64,000 nt of DNA from Paludibacteraceae bacterium. GTDB lineage: Bacteria; Bacteroidota; Bacteroidia; Bacteroidales; Paludibacteraceae. This document shows positions 42,086-50,749 of the stretch, piece after piece; the stretch's first letter is position 1, and every line of letters starts with the position of its first letter. The notes beneath the pieces were generated by a model that was given only the letters and a program-made list of their open reading frames with translations, ran no database searches and was not told the origin of the DNA. The stretch is taken from contig CAJOEJ010000008.1 of assembly GCA_905233375.1 (NCBI GenBank), positions 34,363 through 98,362 of the forward strand. The letters are read 5' to 3'. Both the position numbers and the translations under genes were made by a program.

Positions 42086-43026
42086 GTAAGCATTACGACA
42101 TAGCATTTGTGGGATTGGGTTCCATCGGAACGCGGCATTTGAATAATGTACGCGTCTTCTTGGATAAACGTAGGGATACATATGCAATTGATCTATATCG
42201 ACATAAGTTGCAAGATAGTTTGCCGGATGGTGTGCGTGCGCAGTATCTGTATGGCGAGGCGTTGACAGATGAACGACAATACGATATAATTTTTGTCACA
42301 AACCCAACATCTTTACATGAAGATGCTATAAGAAAGTTTATTGGTCATACTAAAGCATTTTTCATAGAGAAACCAATATTCGGAGATACCCATATTAACG
42401 CTGAATTATTGGATCAACTAGATGCTATTCCTAATTACGTAGCATGTCCATTACGGTATAATCCGGTGTTACAATATGTTCATGAGTATGGTTTATGCAA
42501 AGATGCAATAGCTGTCCGTGCAATATGCTCAAGCTATTTGCCGGAATGGCGTCCCAATACAGACTATCGCCAATGCTATAGTGCTCATCGTGATATGGGT
42601 GGCGGAGTCGGAATAGATCTTATTCATGAATGGGATTATTTGACATGGTTGTTAGGAATGCCGGAAGAAAGTCACTCTATTCAAACAAAGATTTCAAATC
42701 TTGAGATAGATAGTGATGATATTGCTATATATATAGCCAAAACGAAGAATACAAGTATAGAGGTGCATTTGGATTATTTTGGGCGAAAACCGATACGTCA
42801 GTTAGAGATTTTCTTACCGGATGACACAATTAGGTGTGACCTTATACAAGGTTCAATCACCTATTTGCAATCAGGAAAACAACTGCAACTTGATGCAGAG
42901 CGCAATGCGTTCCAAATGAAAGAAATTGCCCATTTCTTTGATATTGTGGATAAGAAGATAGTTACAGACAGCAGTGCAAGACATGCAGTGCAAGTGCTTA
43001 AAATAGCAAAAGGAGAAACAATATGA
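42082..43026 (+). CDS. Gfo/Idh/MocA-family oxidoreductase B
   Basis: The 314-residue protein has a Rossmann motif (DIAFVGLGSIGTRHLNNV), the EKP motif (FFIEKPIFGDT) and GGGVGIDLIHEWDYLTWLLG, typical for the family and for homologs found in nonulosonic-acid loci. Unlike its upstream neighbour it keeps the catalytic lysine. The two may form a heteromeric enzyme. It overlaps legF by 4 bp. Confidence 0.82.
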   Translation: MSKHYDIAFVGLGSIGTRHLNNVRVFLDKRRDTYAIDLYRHKLQDSLPDGVRAQYLYGEALTDERQYDIIFVTNPTSLHEDAIRKFIGHTKAFFIEKPIFGDTHINAELLDQLDAIPNYVACPLRYNPVLQYVHEYGLCKDAIAVRAICSSYLPEWRPNTDYRQCYSAHRDMGGGVGIDLIHEWDYLTWLLGMPEESHSIQTKISNLEIDSDDIAIYIAKTKNTSIEVHLDYFGRKPIRQLEIFLPDDTIRCDLIQGSITYLQSGKQLQLDAERNAFQMKEIAHFFDIVDKKIVTDSSARHAVQVLKIAKGETI

Positions 43027-43793
43027 ACATATTATTTACATTATGCGGACGTGCAGGCTCAAAAGGTGTAAAGGGTAAAAATGCACGGGAGTTTTGCGGA
43101 AAACCATTGGTGTGGTATTCAATGGCAGCCATAGCATTATATAAAGAAAAGTATGCCGGAAATGATACTATTTCCGTTGTACTAAACACGGATAGCGAAC
43201 CTCTCATTGATTTAGTGCAACAGGTATCATCTTTGGAGGTTGGCATACTTCATCGAGATGAGAGCCTTGCTGGAGATAAGGTAGCGAAAGTGTCTGTCAT
43301 ATTGGATTGTCTCAATCGTGCAGAGCAGATGTATGGAATCAAGTATGATATGATAGTGGATTTGGATATAACCTCTCCGCTTCGCACTGTAGAAGATGTG
43401 CGAAGTGCCATAGAGCGTAAGGCTCAACGTCCGGAGGTGGATGTGGTGTGTTCGGTTACGCATGCGCGCAGGAATCCATATTTTAATATGGTGAAGGAAG
43501 AAAATGGCTTCTTCTGCAAGGCTATACCATCGAACTTTACTACGCGTCAAGAAGCACCTGTGTTTTATGATATGAATGCATCTATTTATGCCTATTCTCC
43601 GGATGCGCTTCGAAATAAGGAACATACAACGTTCTTTAATTCCAATTGCGATGCGGTAGTGATGTTCGATACCGGCATCTTGGATATTGATTCGGAAGAG
43701 GATTATGACCTGATGCAAGTAATTGCTCAGTTCCTTTGGAAGAATAAAGAAGGGTATATGGATGTATATCAAAAAGTAGAAAATTGGAAATAA
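43023..43793 (+). CDS. legF: CMP-nonulosonate synthetase, LegF/NeuA family
   Basis: The 256-residue enzyme activates the nonulosonic acid with CTP. It begins ILFTLCGRAGSKGVKGKNAREF, a slightly changed form of the usual ARGGSKGxxxKN motif, and has DLDITSPLRTVEDV, RRNPYFNMV and DTGILDIDSEEDY. The product CMP-sugar is the donor for the transferase encoded nearby. Confidence 0.88.
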   Translation: MNILFTLCGRAGSKGVKGKNAREFCGKPLVWYSMAAIALYKEKYAGNDTISVVLNTDSEPLIDLVQQVSSLEVGILHRDESLAGDKVAKVSVILDCLNRAEQMYGIKYDMIVDLDITSPLRTVEDVRSAIERKAQRPEVDVVCSVTHARRNPYFNMVKEENGFFCKAIPSNFTTRQEAPVFYDMNASIYAYSPDALRNKEHTTFFNSNCDAVVMFDTGILDIDSEEDYDLMQVIAQFLWKNKEGYMDVYQKVENWK

Positions 43794-43794
43794 G

Positions 43795-44436
43795 ATGTAT
43801 TTAGTAATATCTAAAGAAGACATATTAAGGCAGTTGATCAAACAACTTGAAAATTTCTTTATCCTGACAGATGAAGATAAGAAATGTTTATCTGTATGTA
43901 TGGATGAAGTATTGGTGCGTTGTGAGAAGAATTTTAAGTCGACCAATAATAAATACTATATGTACGGAGAGAATGATGTGAAGTTTGATCCATGTCATTC
44001 CGTGCAATATATGATATTCCTTTATTACCTGTCGCATTATCTATATAAAAATAATATAGGAGAGGGACTGTGTGATAAGGTGTATTATTTGAATAAAATA
44101 ATGAATAGCGTTGATTTATTCTATGCCATCGAGTTGCCTGATGTATTTGGTGCAGAGCATCCTATCGGAACTATAATGGGAAGAGCAACATATTCGGATG
44201 GGTTCTTCTTCTATCAAGGTTGTACTGTAGGTGGAGTAAGAGATAGGACAGGACAACTATGTTATCCGCGAATAGGGGGGGGGGTGCGCATGTATGCGCA
44301 TTCGGCTATCATAGGAAACTGTACCATAGGAGACAATGTGCAAATTGGAGCTGGAGCAATTGTGAAAAATCAAGATGTTCCATCTAATTCTATTGTATTT
44401 GGAGAATCACCCAATTTAATAATTAAGCAGGCATGA
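43795..44436 (+). CDS. Hexapeptide (serine-acetyltransferase-like) acetyltransferase with a poly-G tract
   Basis: The 213-residue protein has an N-terminal helical part and a C-terminal left-handed beta-helix like CysE (FGAEHPIGTIMGRATYSDG, AIIGNCTIGDNVQIGAGAIV). It probably O- or N-acetylates a sugar of this glycan rather than serine, given its place between legF and a PtmE-like gene. Codons 161-164 are a run of ten G (44275-44284) in the middle of the repeat domain. Slippage there would truncate the protein, so expression may be phase variable. Confidence 0.75.
   Translation: MYLVISKEDILRQLIKQLENFFILTDEDKKCLSVCMDEVLVRCEKNFKSTNNKYYMYGENDVKFDPCHSVQYMIFLYYLSHYLYKNNIGEGLCDKVYYLNKIMNSVDLFYAIELPDVFGAEHPIGTIMGRATYSDGFFFYQGCTVGGVRDRTGQLCYPRIGGGVRMYAHSAIIGNCTIGDNVQIGAGAIVKNQDVPSNSIVFGESPNLIIKQA
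44275..44284 (+). repeat. Homopolymeric G10 tract inside an acetyltransferase gene
   Basis: Ten consecutive G encode GGG and the first base of GTG. The tract is long enough for slipped-strand mispairing. Confidence 0.9.
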
Positions 44437-45479
44437 AAGAGATAAATAAATATTGTATATCGCCTAAGTTGACTATACGTGAAGCATTACAACGTATTAA
44501 CGATGTTTCCGGAGAAGCACAGATGTTATTTGTGTTGAACGAAAAGCAACAAGTAATTGCTACGCTTTCAGATGGAGATATCCGTCGCGGACTAATAGCC
44601 GGACACGAACTGAACGAACCGGTAGAGCAAATCATGTTCTGTAACTTCCGTTATTTGCAAATAGGAAATATCCAAATTGAGCAGTTGCGTCAGTTCCGTC
44701 AGCAACAATTGCCTGTAGTACCTGTCTTGGATGCCGATGGGCGCTTATGTGATATTATTAATCTGCGCAAGCAGAAATCGTTGCTTCCGATTGATGCAGT
44801 AATTATGGCAGGAGGCAAGGGAGAACGCCTGCGTCCGTTGACGCTGACGACTCCCAAACCGCTATTGCCAGTTGGAAATAAAGCGATCATTGACCACAAT
44901 GTGGATCGACTGATTTCTTATGGCGTAGAGAATATATCTGTGACGGTAAACTATTTAGCAGAGCAATTAGAAACGCACTACAAAGAACCGCATGAAGGAG
45001 TACAGATAGAATGCGTACGCGAACCTAAATTCTTAGGAACCATGGGAGCGGTGCGATTGGTTAAAGAATTTTACAATGATGTGGTGCTGGTGATGAACTC
45101 GGATCTCTTCACAGATATTGACTTTGAGGATATGTACCTGCATTTCATCGAGAATAAGGCTGATATGTCAATAGCAGCAGTACCTTATACGGTGTCTATT
45201 CCGTTCGGAATCTGTGATTTAGAAGGACACGATGTGAAAGGTATCGTAGAAAAGCCAACATATAACTACTATGCAAATGCAGGTATCTATATGCTACATC
45301 GCGAAGTGATAGATAGGATTCCGGCTGAAGAGTTTTTTAACGCTACGGATATGATAGATATGTTGGTTAAGAATCACAGTAAAGTTATTCGTTATCCGTT
45401 GAAAGGTACCTGGATAGATATTGGCAGTAAGAGTGAGTATCAGAAAGCACAAGATTTAGTGAAACATATGAGCATATAA
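44433..45479 (+). CDS. ptmE: Nucleotidyltransferase with CBS domains, PtmE-like
   Basis: The 348-residue protein has two N-terminal CBS domains (about residues 8-115) and a sugar nucleotidyltransferase domain (MAGGKGERLRPLTLTTPKP, then MNSDLFTDIDF and GTWIDIGSKSEYQKA). In Campylobacter legionaminic acid synthesis PtmE makes GDP-glucosamine; this gene has the same architecture and context, which argues for a GDP-linked route here. PtmF (amidotransferase) is not seen in the window. Confidence 0.83.
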   Translation: MKEINKYCISPKLTIREALQRINDVSGEAQMLFVLNEKQQVIATLSDGDIRRGLIAGHELNEPVEQIMFCNFRYLQIGNIQIEQLRQFRQQQLPVVPVLDADGRLCDIINLRKQKSLLPIDAVIMAGGKGERLRPLTLTTPKPLLPVGNKAIIDHNVDRLISYGVENISVTVNYLAEQLETHYKEPHEGVQIECVREPKFLGTMGAVRLVKEFYNDVVLVMNSDLFTDIDFEDMYLHFIENKADMSIAAVPYTVSIPFGICDLEGHDVKGIVEKPTYNYYANAGIYMLHREVIDRIPAEEFFNATDMIDMLVKNHSKVIRYPLKGTWIDIGSKSEYQKAQDLVKHMSI

Positions 45480-45486
45480 AATAGAA

Positions 45487-46353
45487 ATGGGAATAAAAGA
45501 ATTCATACAATTATTCGTGCCACCTGTATATTATACGGTAAAGAAGCATTTGTTCCCGAAAAAGCAACCGATATATCATCCGCTGCCTAAAATTGAGCAT
45601 AAAAGAAAGCGAATGATAATTATTGGTAATGGACCTTCTTTGCAAAAAACAGTTGAATTATATGAGCAGCAGTTGCATGATGCTGATTGCGTCATGGTCA
45701 ATTTTAGTGCCCGTACATCGTTGTTTGAGCAGATAAAACCTGCATATTACGTGATGACAGATCCTTGTTGGACGAAGGATAAAGAAAATTTCCGCGCATG
45801 TGTAAATGCTATAATTACTAAGACAACATGGCCAATGACGATAGTTCTTTCCAAAGAGTTAAGATCATGGCGGGCTATTGAGGAATTTAAGAAGAACAAG
45901 AATATTACCGTATTATGTGATGGCGGTACATGGTATCCTCAGCCGGATAAAGACTTATTCCCTGCATTAGATGAGAATAGAGTATGTCCTCCATCCTATA
46001 CAGTATTAACCTATTGTATATATATATCTATATATTGGGGGTATGAGGAGACATATCTGGTTGGAGCTGATACTTCATTCTTAAAAGATATGTATGTCGG
46101 ACAAAAAGATAATGTGCTCTATACGATTGATTCGCATTTCTATAACAATGCCGATGTCCGTTCAATCCCAACAGAATCGGAGCTCAAAGGGATACCGTTC
46201 GGCTGTACGATGGAGCAGAAATTATACGAATTATATATGATTTTTTATGAATACAATATGTTGAATCGATATGCTCAATGGAAAGGAGTGAAGGTGTATA
46301 ACGCATCTGAATTCTCCATGATTGATTGTTTTGAACGTAAGAAGTTGACATAA
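45487..46353 (+). CDS. DUF115/GT42-like protein, candidate nonulosonic acid transferase
   Basis: The 288-residue protein has MIIIGNGPSLQKTVELYE, DADCVMVNFSA, YVMTDP, SYTVLTYCIYISIYWGYEE and YLVGADTSF. This order (GNGPSL, acceptor-side loop, then GY-E-x-YL-x-G-x-D) is seen in GT42 sialyltransferases and the related DUF115 proteins. Placed directly after the CMP-sugar synthesis genes, it is the best candidate for transferring legionaminic acid to the glycan. Similarity is by motif only. Confidence 0.65.
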   Translation: MGIKEFIQLFVPPVYYTVKKHLFPKKQPIYHPLPKIEHKRKRMIIIGNGPSLQKTVELYEQQLHDADCVMVNFSARTSLFEQIKPAYYVMTDPCWTKDKENFRACVNAIITKTTWPMTIVLSKELRSWRAIEEFKKNKNITVLCDGGTWYPQPDKDLFPALDENRVCPPSYTVLTYCIYISIYWGYEETYLVGADTSFLKDMYVGQKDNVLYTIDSHFYNNADVRSIPTESELKGIPFGCTMEQKLYELYMIFYEYNMLNRYAQWKGVKVYNASEFSMIDCFERKKLT

Positions 46354-46381
46354 ACTATACACCATACACAATACACAATGA
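46354..46381 (+). repeat. Period-7 repeat running into a start codon
   Basis: ACTATAC, ACCATAC, ACAATAC, ACAATGA; the last unit contains the ATG of the next glycosyltransferase. Confidence 0.8.
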
Positions 46382-47313
46382 TCAGATTATCATTTATAGT
46401 GCCGTTTTATGGAGTGGAGAAGTACATCGAAGAATGTATCCGTTCGCTATATAACCAAGATATTCCGCAATCGGAATATGAGGTGATATGCATTGACGAC
46501 TGTTCTCCGGATGGGAGTCGTGCGATTGTGAAGCGGTTGCAGAAAGAGTATCCTACGCTACGGCTGATCTGTCATACGGAGAACAAACGTCAAGGAGGAG
46601 CACGCAATACCGGACTACGCGAAGCACAGGGGAAATATATCTGGTTTGTTGACTCGGATGACTATCTGTTACCTAATGGCGTTGGATCTTTATTAGCGCA
46701 AGCAGAGAAAGAGGATTTGGATATATTGCAAATGCCGTTCAATGATTTAACCACAACTGAAGATTTCGGAATATGTACTGGTTCTCAATATGCTTTTGAT
46801 TTGCCGATAGATGAATCTCCTGTATCTCGGTGCTGTGTGGTATGGCGAAGTATTATTAATAAAGATTTATTGATAAAAAATAATATATGGTTTGCGGAGC
46901 ATGTCCAATATGAAGACGATGATTATGCATACTTGATGTTTGCTCATGCCAAGCGTGTTCGTTTTATTCCGCATACGATTTATAAATCACGTCGTCGTTC
47001 GGATTCTACTACGGGTCAAGCATACACCCTCCAAACTATGTATTATCTATCGCAGCAGGTATATCGATTGATAGCGAATGTTAAATGGTTGGTCTCCGTT
47101 GATCCTCGTTGGGAAGATGTGACCCAACGTAATGTCGCATGGACATGCCATAGACAAATACTTGCACACATGAAAGATATATCAATAGATGACCGAAGAA
47201 CGTTTTATTCATCTAAAATGGGACACATCGTTGGCTTACGTCAATATGTGAGTTGGTGCGTGTGGCTGGCTATGCGTTATTATTGTTTTTGTAAATGGTT
47301 TTATTTGAAATGA
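46378..47313 (+). CDS. Family 2 glycosyltransferase
   Basis: The 311-residue protein has a GT-A domain (LSFIVPFYGVEKYIEECIR, IDDCSPDGSRAI, RQGGARNTGLREAQGKYIWFVDSDD) and a C-terminal region with DDDYAYLMF and SRRRSDSTT, like GT2 enzymes of O-antigen loci. Donor and acceptor are unknown. Its stop overlaps the next start (ATGA). Confidence 0.85.
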   Translation: MIRLSFIVPFYGVEKYIEECIRSLYNQDIPQSEYEVICIDDCSPDGSRAIVKRLQKEYPTLRLICHTENKRQGGARNTGLREAQGKYIWFVDSDDYLLPNGVGSLLAQAEKEDLDILQMPFNDLTTTEDFGICTGSQYAFDLPIDESPVSRCCVVWRSIINKDLLIKNNIWFAEHVQYEDDDYAYLMFAHAKRVRFIPHTIYKSRRRSDSTTGQAYTLQTMYYLSQQVYRLIANVKWLVSVDPRWEDVTQRNVAWTCHRQILAHMKDISIDDRRTFYSSKMGHIVGLRQYVSWCVWLAMRYYCFCKWFYLK

Positions 47314-48758
47314 TCAATTTCAAATCACAAATATTAACACCGGTACGAAATTCTATCGCACAATATCCTGATAGATATGCCTTCTATATTGATGGCACGT
47401 ACTATACCTATCGTCAGTTTGCAGAACGCATTTCTGCTATCCGCGGTGAGATCCGAAATGGAATCCACAACGAACAGATATGGGGATTAGCACTGCATGA
47501 TGATCTAAACACCTATGCATCTATCTTTGCGCTATGGATGGAAGGCAAGGCATACGTGCCGTTACATCCGTCATGGCCGGAGGAACGGATTGCGTCCATC
47601 AAAGAGCAAGTGGGGTGCTCGAACGTTTTGGATGCGTGCGACGCACCGTACACTAGTGATCTGATTGACGATTGGGTAGTGGCGAGTGAGGATGACTTGG
47701 CATACATCCTCTTTACGAGTGGCAGCACCGGCGTACCTAAAGGTGTGCAGTTGACGAGAAGGAACATCGCTGCGTTCATGGATTCGTTCTGGAAGACCGG
47801 CATCGACATCACTCCTGACGATCGGTGCATGCAGGTGTTTGATTTGACGTTCGATGTGAGTGTGCAGTCGTATCTGGTGGCACTGACGCGTGGAGCATGT
47901 GTCTATACTGTACCTTACGGACAAGTGAAGTACCTCTATGCGGCATCACTCATTCAGGAGCAAGGCGTCACGTTTGGTGCAATGGCACCATCAATGCTGA
48001 CGTATTTGCGTCCGTACTTTGAGGAGTTCGACGCAAGCAGCATGAAGGCATGTATCCTCACGGCTGAGGCTTGTCCGGTGGATTTGATGGAAGCGTGGTA
48101 TGGTTGCGCGAAGAACACAGAGATATACGATTTCTATGGTCCGACGGAAGCGACGATTTACTGCACGTACTATAAGTTGACGCGTGGAGGGGAGAACTTG
48201 AGTCTGAATGGCATCATCTCGATTGGTAAACCGTTGGCGAACGTGCAAGCGATCATCATTCGCGAAGATGGAACGTTAGTAGAAGGCCAGGAGAAGGGTG
48301 AGTTGTGCGTGGCAGGAGATCAAGTGACTCCGGGGTATTGGAAGAACAAGGAAAAGAATGCCAGTTCGTTCTTTGTACGCGATGGAGTGCGGTACTACCA
48401 TACGGGAGATTTGTGCTACTGGCATGACAGCGGGAATATCATGTATTCTGGTCGCATTGACCAACAAGCGAAGATCCAGGGTTTTCGTGTGGAACTCGGA
48501 GAGATTGAGCATCACGCACGCACGTTTTATCAGAATGAACGACGCGTGATAGCGATTGCATTTCAGAACGCGCAGAACCTGACAGAGATCGCGCTCTTTG
48601 TGGAAGCGCAAGCGGAAGAGAGCAAGGAACTCATCGCCTATCTCCGCTCGAAGATGCCATCGTACATGATTCCTTCGCGAATCATTTATGAACCGAGTTT
48701 TCCGCTTAACAAAAGCGAGAAAATAGATAGAAATGCCTTAAAACAAAAACTACAATGA
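47310..48758 (+). CDS. Amino-acid-type adenylation enzyme (DltA/NRPS A-domain-like)
   Basis: The protein (482 residues) is a stand-alone adenylation domain: YILFTSGSTGVPKGVQLTRR, FDLTFDVSVQSYLVALTRG, FYGPTEATIYCT, YHTGDLCYW, YSGRIDQQAKIQGFRVELGE and the C-terminal PLNKSEKIDRNAL. The Asp in FDVSV occupies the place that binds the amino group of amino-acid substrates, so an amino acid is a likely substrate. It is followed by a carrier protein (4-bp overlap) and a GNAT-like gene. I infer an aminoacyl transfer module for an amino sugar. Confidence 0.85.
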   Translation: MINFKSQILTPVRNSIAQYPDRYAFYIDGTYYTYRQFAERISAIRGEIRNGIHNEQIWGLALHDDLNTYASIFALWMEGKAYVPLHPSWPEERIASIKEQVGCSNVLDACDAPYTSDLIDDWVVASEDDLAYILFTSGSTGVPKGVQLTRRNIAAFMDSFWKTGIDITPDDRCMQVFDLTFDVSVQSYLVALTRGACVYTVPYGQVKYLYAASLIQEQGVTFGAMAPSMLTYLRPYFEEFDASSMKACILTAEACPVDLMEAWYGCAKNTEIYDFYGPTEATIYCTYYKLTRGGENLSLNGIISIGKPLANVQAIIIREDGTLVEGQEKGELCVAGDQVTPGYWKNKEKNASSFFVRDGVRYYHTGDLCYWHDSGNIMYSGRIDQQAKIQGFRVELGEIEHHARTFYQNERRVIAIAFQNAQNLTEIALFVEAQAEESKELIAYLRSKMPSYMIPSRIIYEPSFPLNKSEKIDRNALKQKLQ

Positions 48759-48997
48759 ATAGAGAACAATTAGTAGAAGAGATCCAGGCAATAGCGAGAG
48801 AGATATTCGCCAAACCGGAATTAGTGATAAATGATGCCATGGGAGCCGCGGATGTAGATACATGGACGAGTTTGAGTTTTATGCTGTTCCTAACGGCTAT
48901 CGAGGACAAGTATGGCTTCAAGTTTAAGATGATGGAGTTACTGCAACTGCGTAACATGGGTGCAGTTATTGATGCTACCCTTAAACATATTGCATAA
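48755..48997 (+). CDS. Acyl/aminoacyl carrier protein (variant attachment site)
   Basis: The 80-residue acidic protein has carrier-protein helices (MNREQLVEEIQAIAREIF) and the site DTWTSLSFM. The usual Asp before the modified Ser (DSL) is Thr here, an uncommon change. It is probably loaded by the adenylation enzyme upstream. The stop overlaps the next gene start (TAATG). Confidence 0.8.
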   Translation: MNREQLVEEIQAIAREIFAKPELVINDAMGAADVDTWTSLSFMLFLTAIEDKYGFKFKMMELLQLRNMGAVIDATLKHIA

Positions 48998-50016
48998 TGC
49001 CTGAGTTAAAAATATACACGATTAAGGATTTGCGGGAATGGTTGGAGAATAATCATCCGGCAGATGGGTTGAGTGAGCAAATGATTGCTCCTACTCGTGC
49101 ATGGGCGATTGTGCATAATCCGTACGTGAAGGATGAAGATGATATCGTAGCAGCAATCTTCGAGGATGGAGAGTTGGCTGCTTATACTGCATCATTCCCC
49201 GATATGTTGGATGGTAAACGCGTATGGTGGGCATCAACGTTGTATTGTTATCCGAAATTTACTGGCAAAGGCTACGGAATGATTGTTATGGGGGTGTTGA
49301 TGGAAGCTCATGAACCGGAACTGACGTACGATAGATGGGGAGCGCGAGAGACGGTCGAGATATTTAATCATTTTGGTTATCAAGTAACATATACCAAACG
49401 TTATCATCTTTCGGACGGAAAGATAAATACAGCCACATTTAAAGGAAAATTGGCTTATTGTGCACAGGAACTAAAGAAATGCTTGTATCCTTGGTCGAAA
49501 CAATCGAAAGCCAATTATACCATTCAATATGCATCGAGTATAGATGATGAAGTATATGCATTCATGCAAGCGCATCGTAATAATGATCTTTGGCTTCGCG
49601 AACGAGATATGCTGAATTGGATAATAGAGTATCCATTTGTCAAGGCTGGAAAAAGTGAAAATGCCTGCGTCTTTGGTGCAGATGCGAAGATCTATGAATA
49701 CAAGGTGGCAAAGGTGTATGTAGAAGAAAAATTGCATGGTGTATATGTGCTTCGTAGAGGCGATAATTCACTTAGCGTGGTCTATCTATATTACACCTAT
49801 GAAAAGCGCGAATTGGTATTTGAGTCCATTATCAATTATATCATTGCATTACGACCAAAAACATTTATAACGGAGAACCAATATTTATTTGAGCGCGTGC
49901 GAGAGAGGTTGTATTTCCCGAAAATGGAGAATGAGAATATATCTCTTTCATTATTGGAAATGCCTGATATAAAGCAATACTCATTGCAGTTAGGAGATGG
50001 AGATAGTTTCGCTTAG
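48997..50016 (+). CDS. GNAT-like acyltransferase
   Basis: The 339-residue protein begins with a GNAT-type domain (AYTASFPDMLDGKRVWWAST, TGKGYGMIVMGVLMEAHEP, FNHFGYQV) followed by a second poorly conserved half. In context it likely transfers the carrier-bound aminoacyl group to an amino sugar. The gene at 30148, beside the other carrier module, has the same general layout. No detailed family assignment is possible by eye. Confidence 0.62.
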   Translation: MPELKIYTIKDLREWLENNHPADGLSEQMIAPTRAWAIVHNPYVKDEDDIVAAIFEDGELAAYTASFPDMLDGKRVWWASTLYCYPKFTGKGYGMIVMGVLMEAHEPELTYDRWGARETVEIFNHFGYQVTYTKRYHLSDGKINTATFKGKLAYCAQELKKCLYPWSKQSKANYTIQYASSIDDEVYAFMQAHRNNDLWLRERDMLNWIIEYPFVKAGKSENACVFGADAKIYEYKVAKVYVEEKLHGVYVLRRGDNSLSVVYLYYTYEKRELVFESIINYIIALRPKTFITENQYLFERVRERLYFPKMENENISLSLLEMPDIKQYSLQLGDGDSFA

Positions 50017-50049
50017 TATGATGTGGGGTATGGTGTATGATGTATTAAA
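50015..50049 (+). repeat. Period-7 repeat at a gene start
   Basis: AGTATGA, TGTGGGG, TATGGTG, TATGATG, TATTAAA; the first unit contains the start of the next gene. Confidence 0.6.
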
Positions 50050-50749
50050 TAGAATAAAGCGGAAATGGATGAAGTTGCGTCTGCAACCAATACGTGTTTT
50101 TTGTTTCCATCAGGTTAGTGATGTGTTTGATGCTTCTACGATGTGGGAGTGTGATTGGACGCAGATAGATCAGTTTAAGCAAAATATAATGCATTTGAAA
50201 GAGCAATATACGTTTATCTCTTTGGAAGAAGCATATCATAAACTAACGCACGATAAGATACGTTGTAAGAAATATGCGGTGCTGACAGCAGATGATGGAT
50301 GGGCATCGCTGAAGAATATCATTCCATGGTTGGCTGAACAGGAGATACCTGTCACATTGTTTGTCAATTCAGAATATTTGGATGGAAAGCATTATCAAGC
50401 GAGGAATACAGAAAAATTATTGACTTATCAGGATATAGTAGAATTGACAAATATATATCCACAGATCGTAACGATATCGTCTCATGGAAAGACGCATATT
50501 GATGTAAGTTCACTATCGTTAGAAGATTTTAAAATGAATGTGAATACAGCTGAAGAAATTTTGAATGAATATAGGAATAAGATAGGTTTTTACGCCTTTA
50601 CGTATGGTCGTCGAACCAATGCACAAATTATTGAATTGAGAAATATGAATTTGATTCCGGTATTGATGGATGATATGAGCAATTATACGTATGATGGTGT
50701 AATCCATAGAGAATGTATAGATGGATTAAAAATCGAGAAAGTATGTTGA
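50018..50749 (+). CDS. Polysaccharide deacetylase-like protein
   Basis: The protein (243 residues) has NodB-like motifs LTADDGWASL (Asp pair) and SSHGKTHIDV (His-x3-His-x-Asp). It starts MMWGMVYDVLNR one base after the previous stop; its first codons consist of a period-7 repeat, so the original start may be a little downstream (MKLRLQPIRVF). A sugar deacetylation role is likely, the target unknown. Confidence 0.72.
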   Translation: MMWGMVYDVLNRIKRKWMKLRLQPIRVFCFHQVSDVFDASTMWECDWTQIDQFKQNIMHLKEQYTFISLEEAYHKLTHDKIRCKKYAVLTADDGWASLKNIIPWLAEQEIPVTLFVNSEYLDGKHYQARNTEKLLTYQDIVELTNIYPQIVTISSHGKTHIDVSSLSLEDFKMNVNTAEEILNEYRNKIGFYAFTYGRRTNAQIIELRNMNLIPVLMDDMSNYTYDGVIHRECIDGLKIEKVC

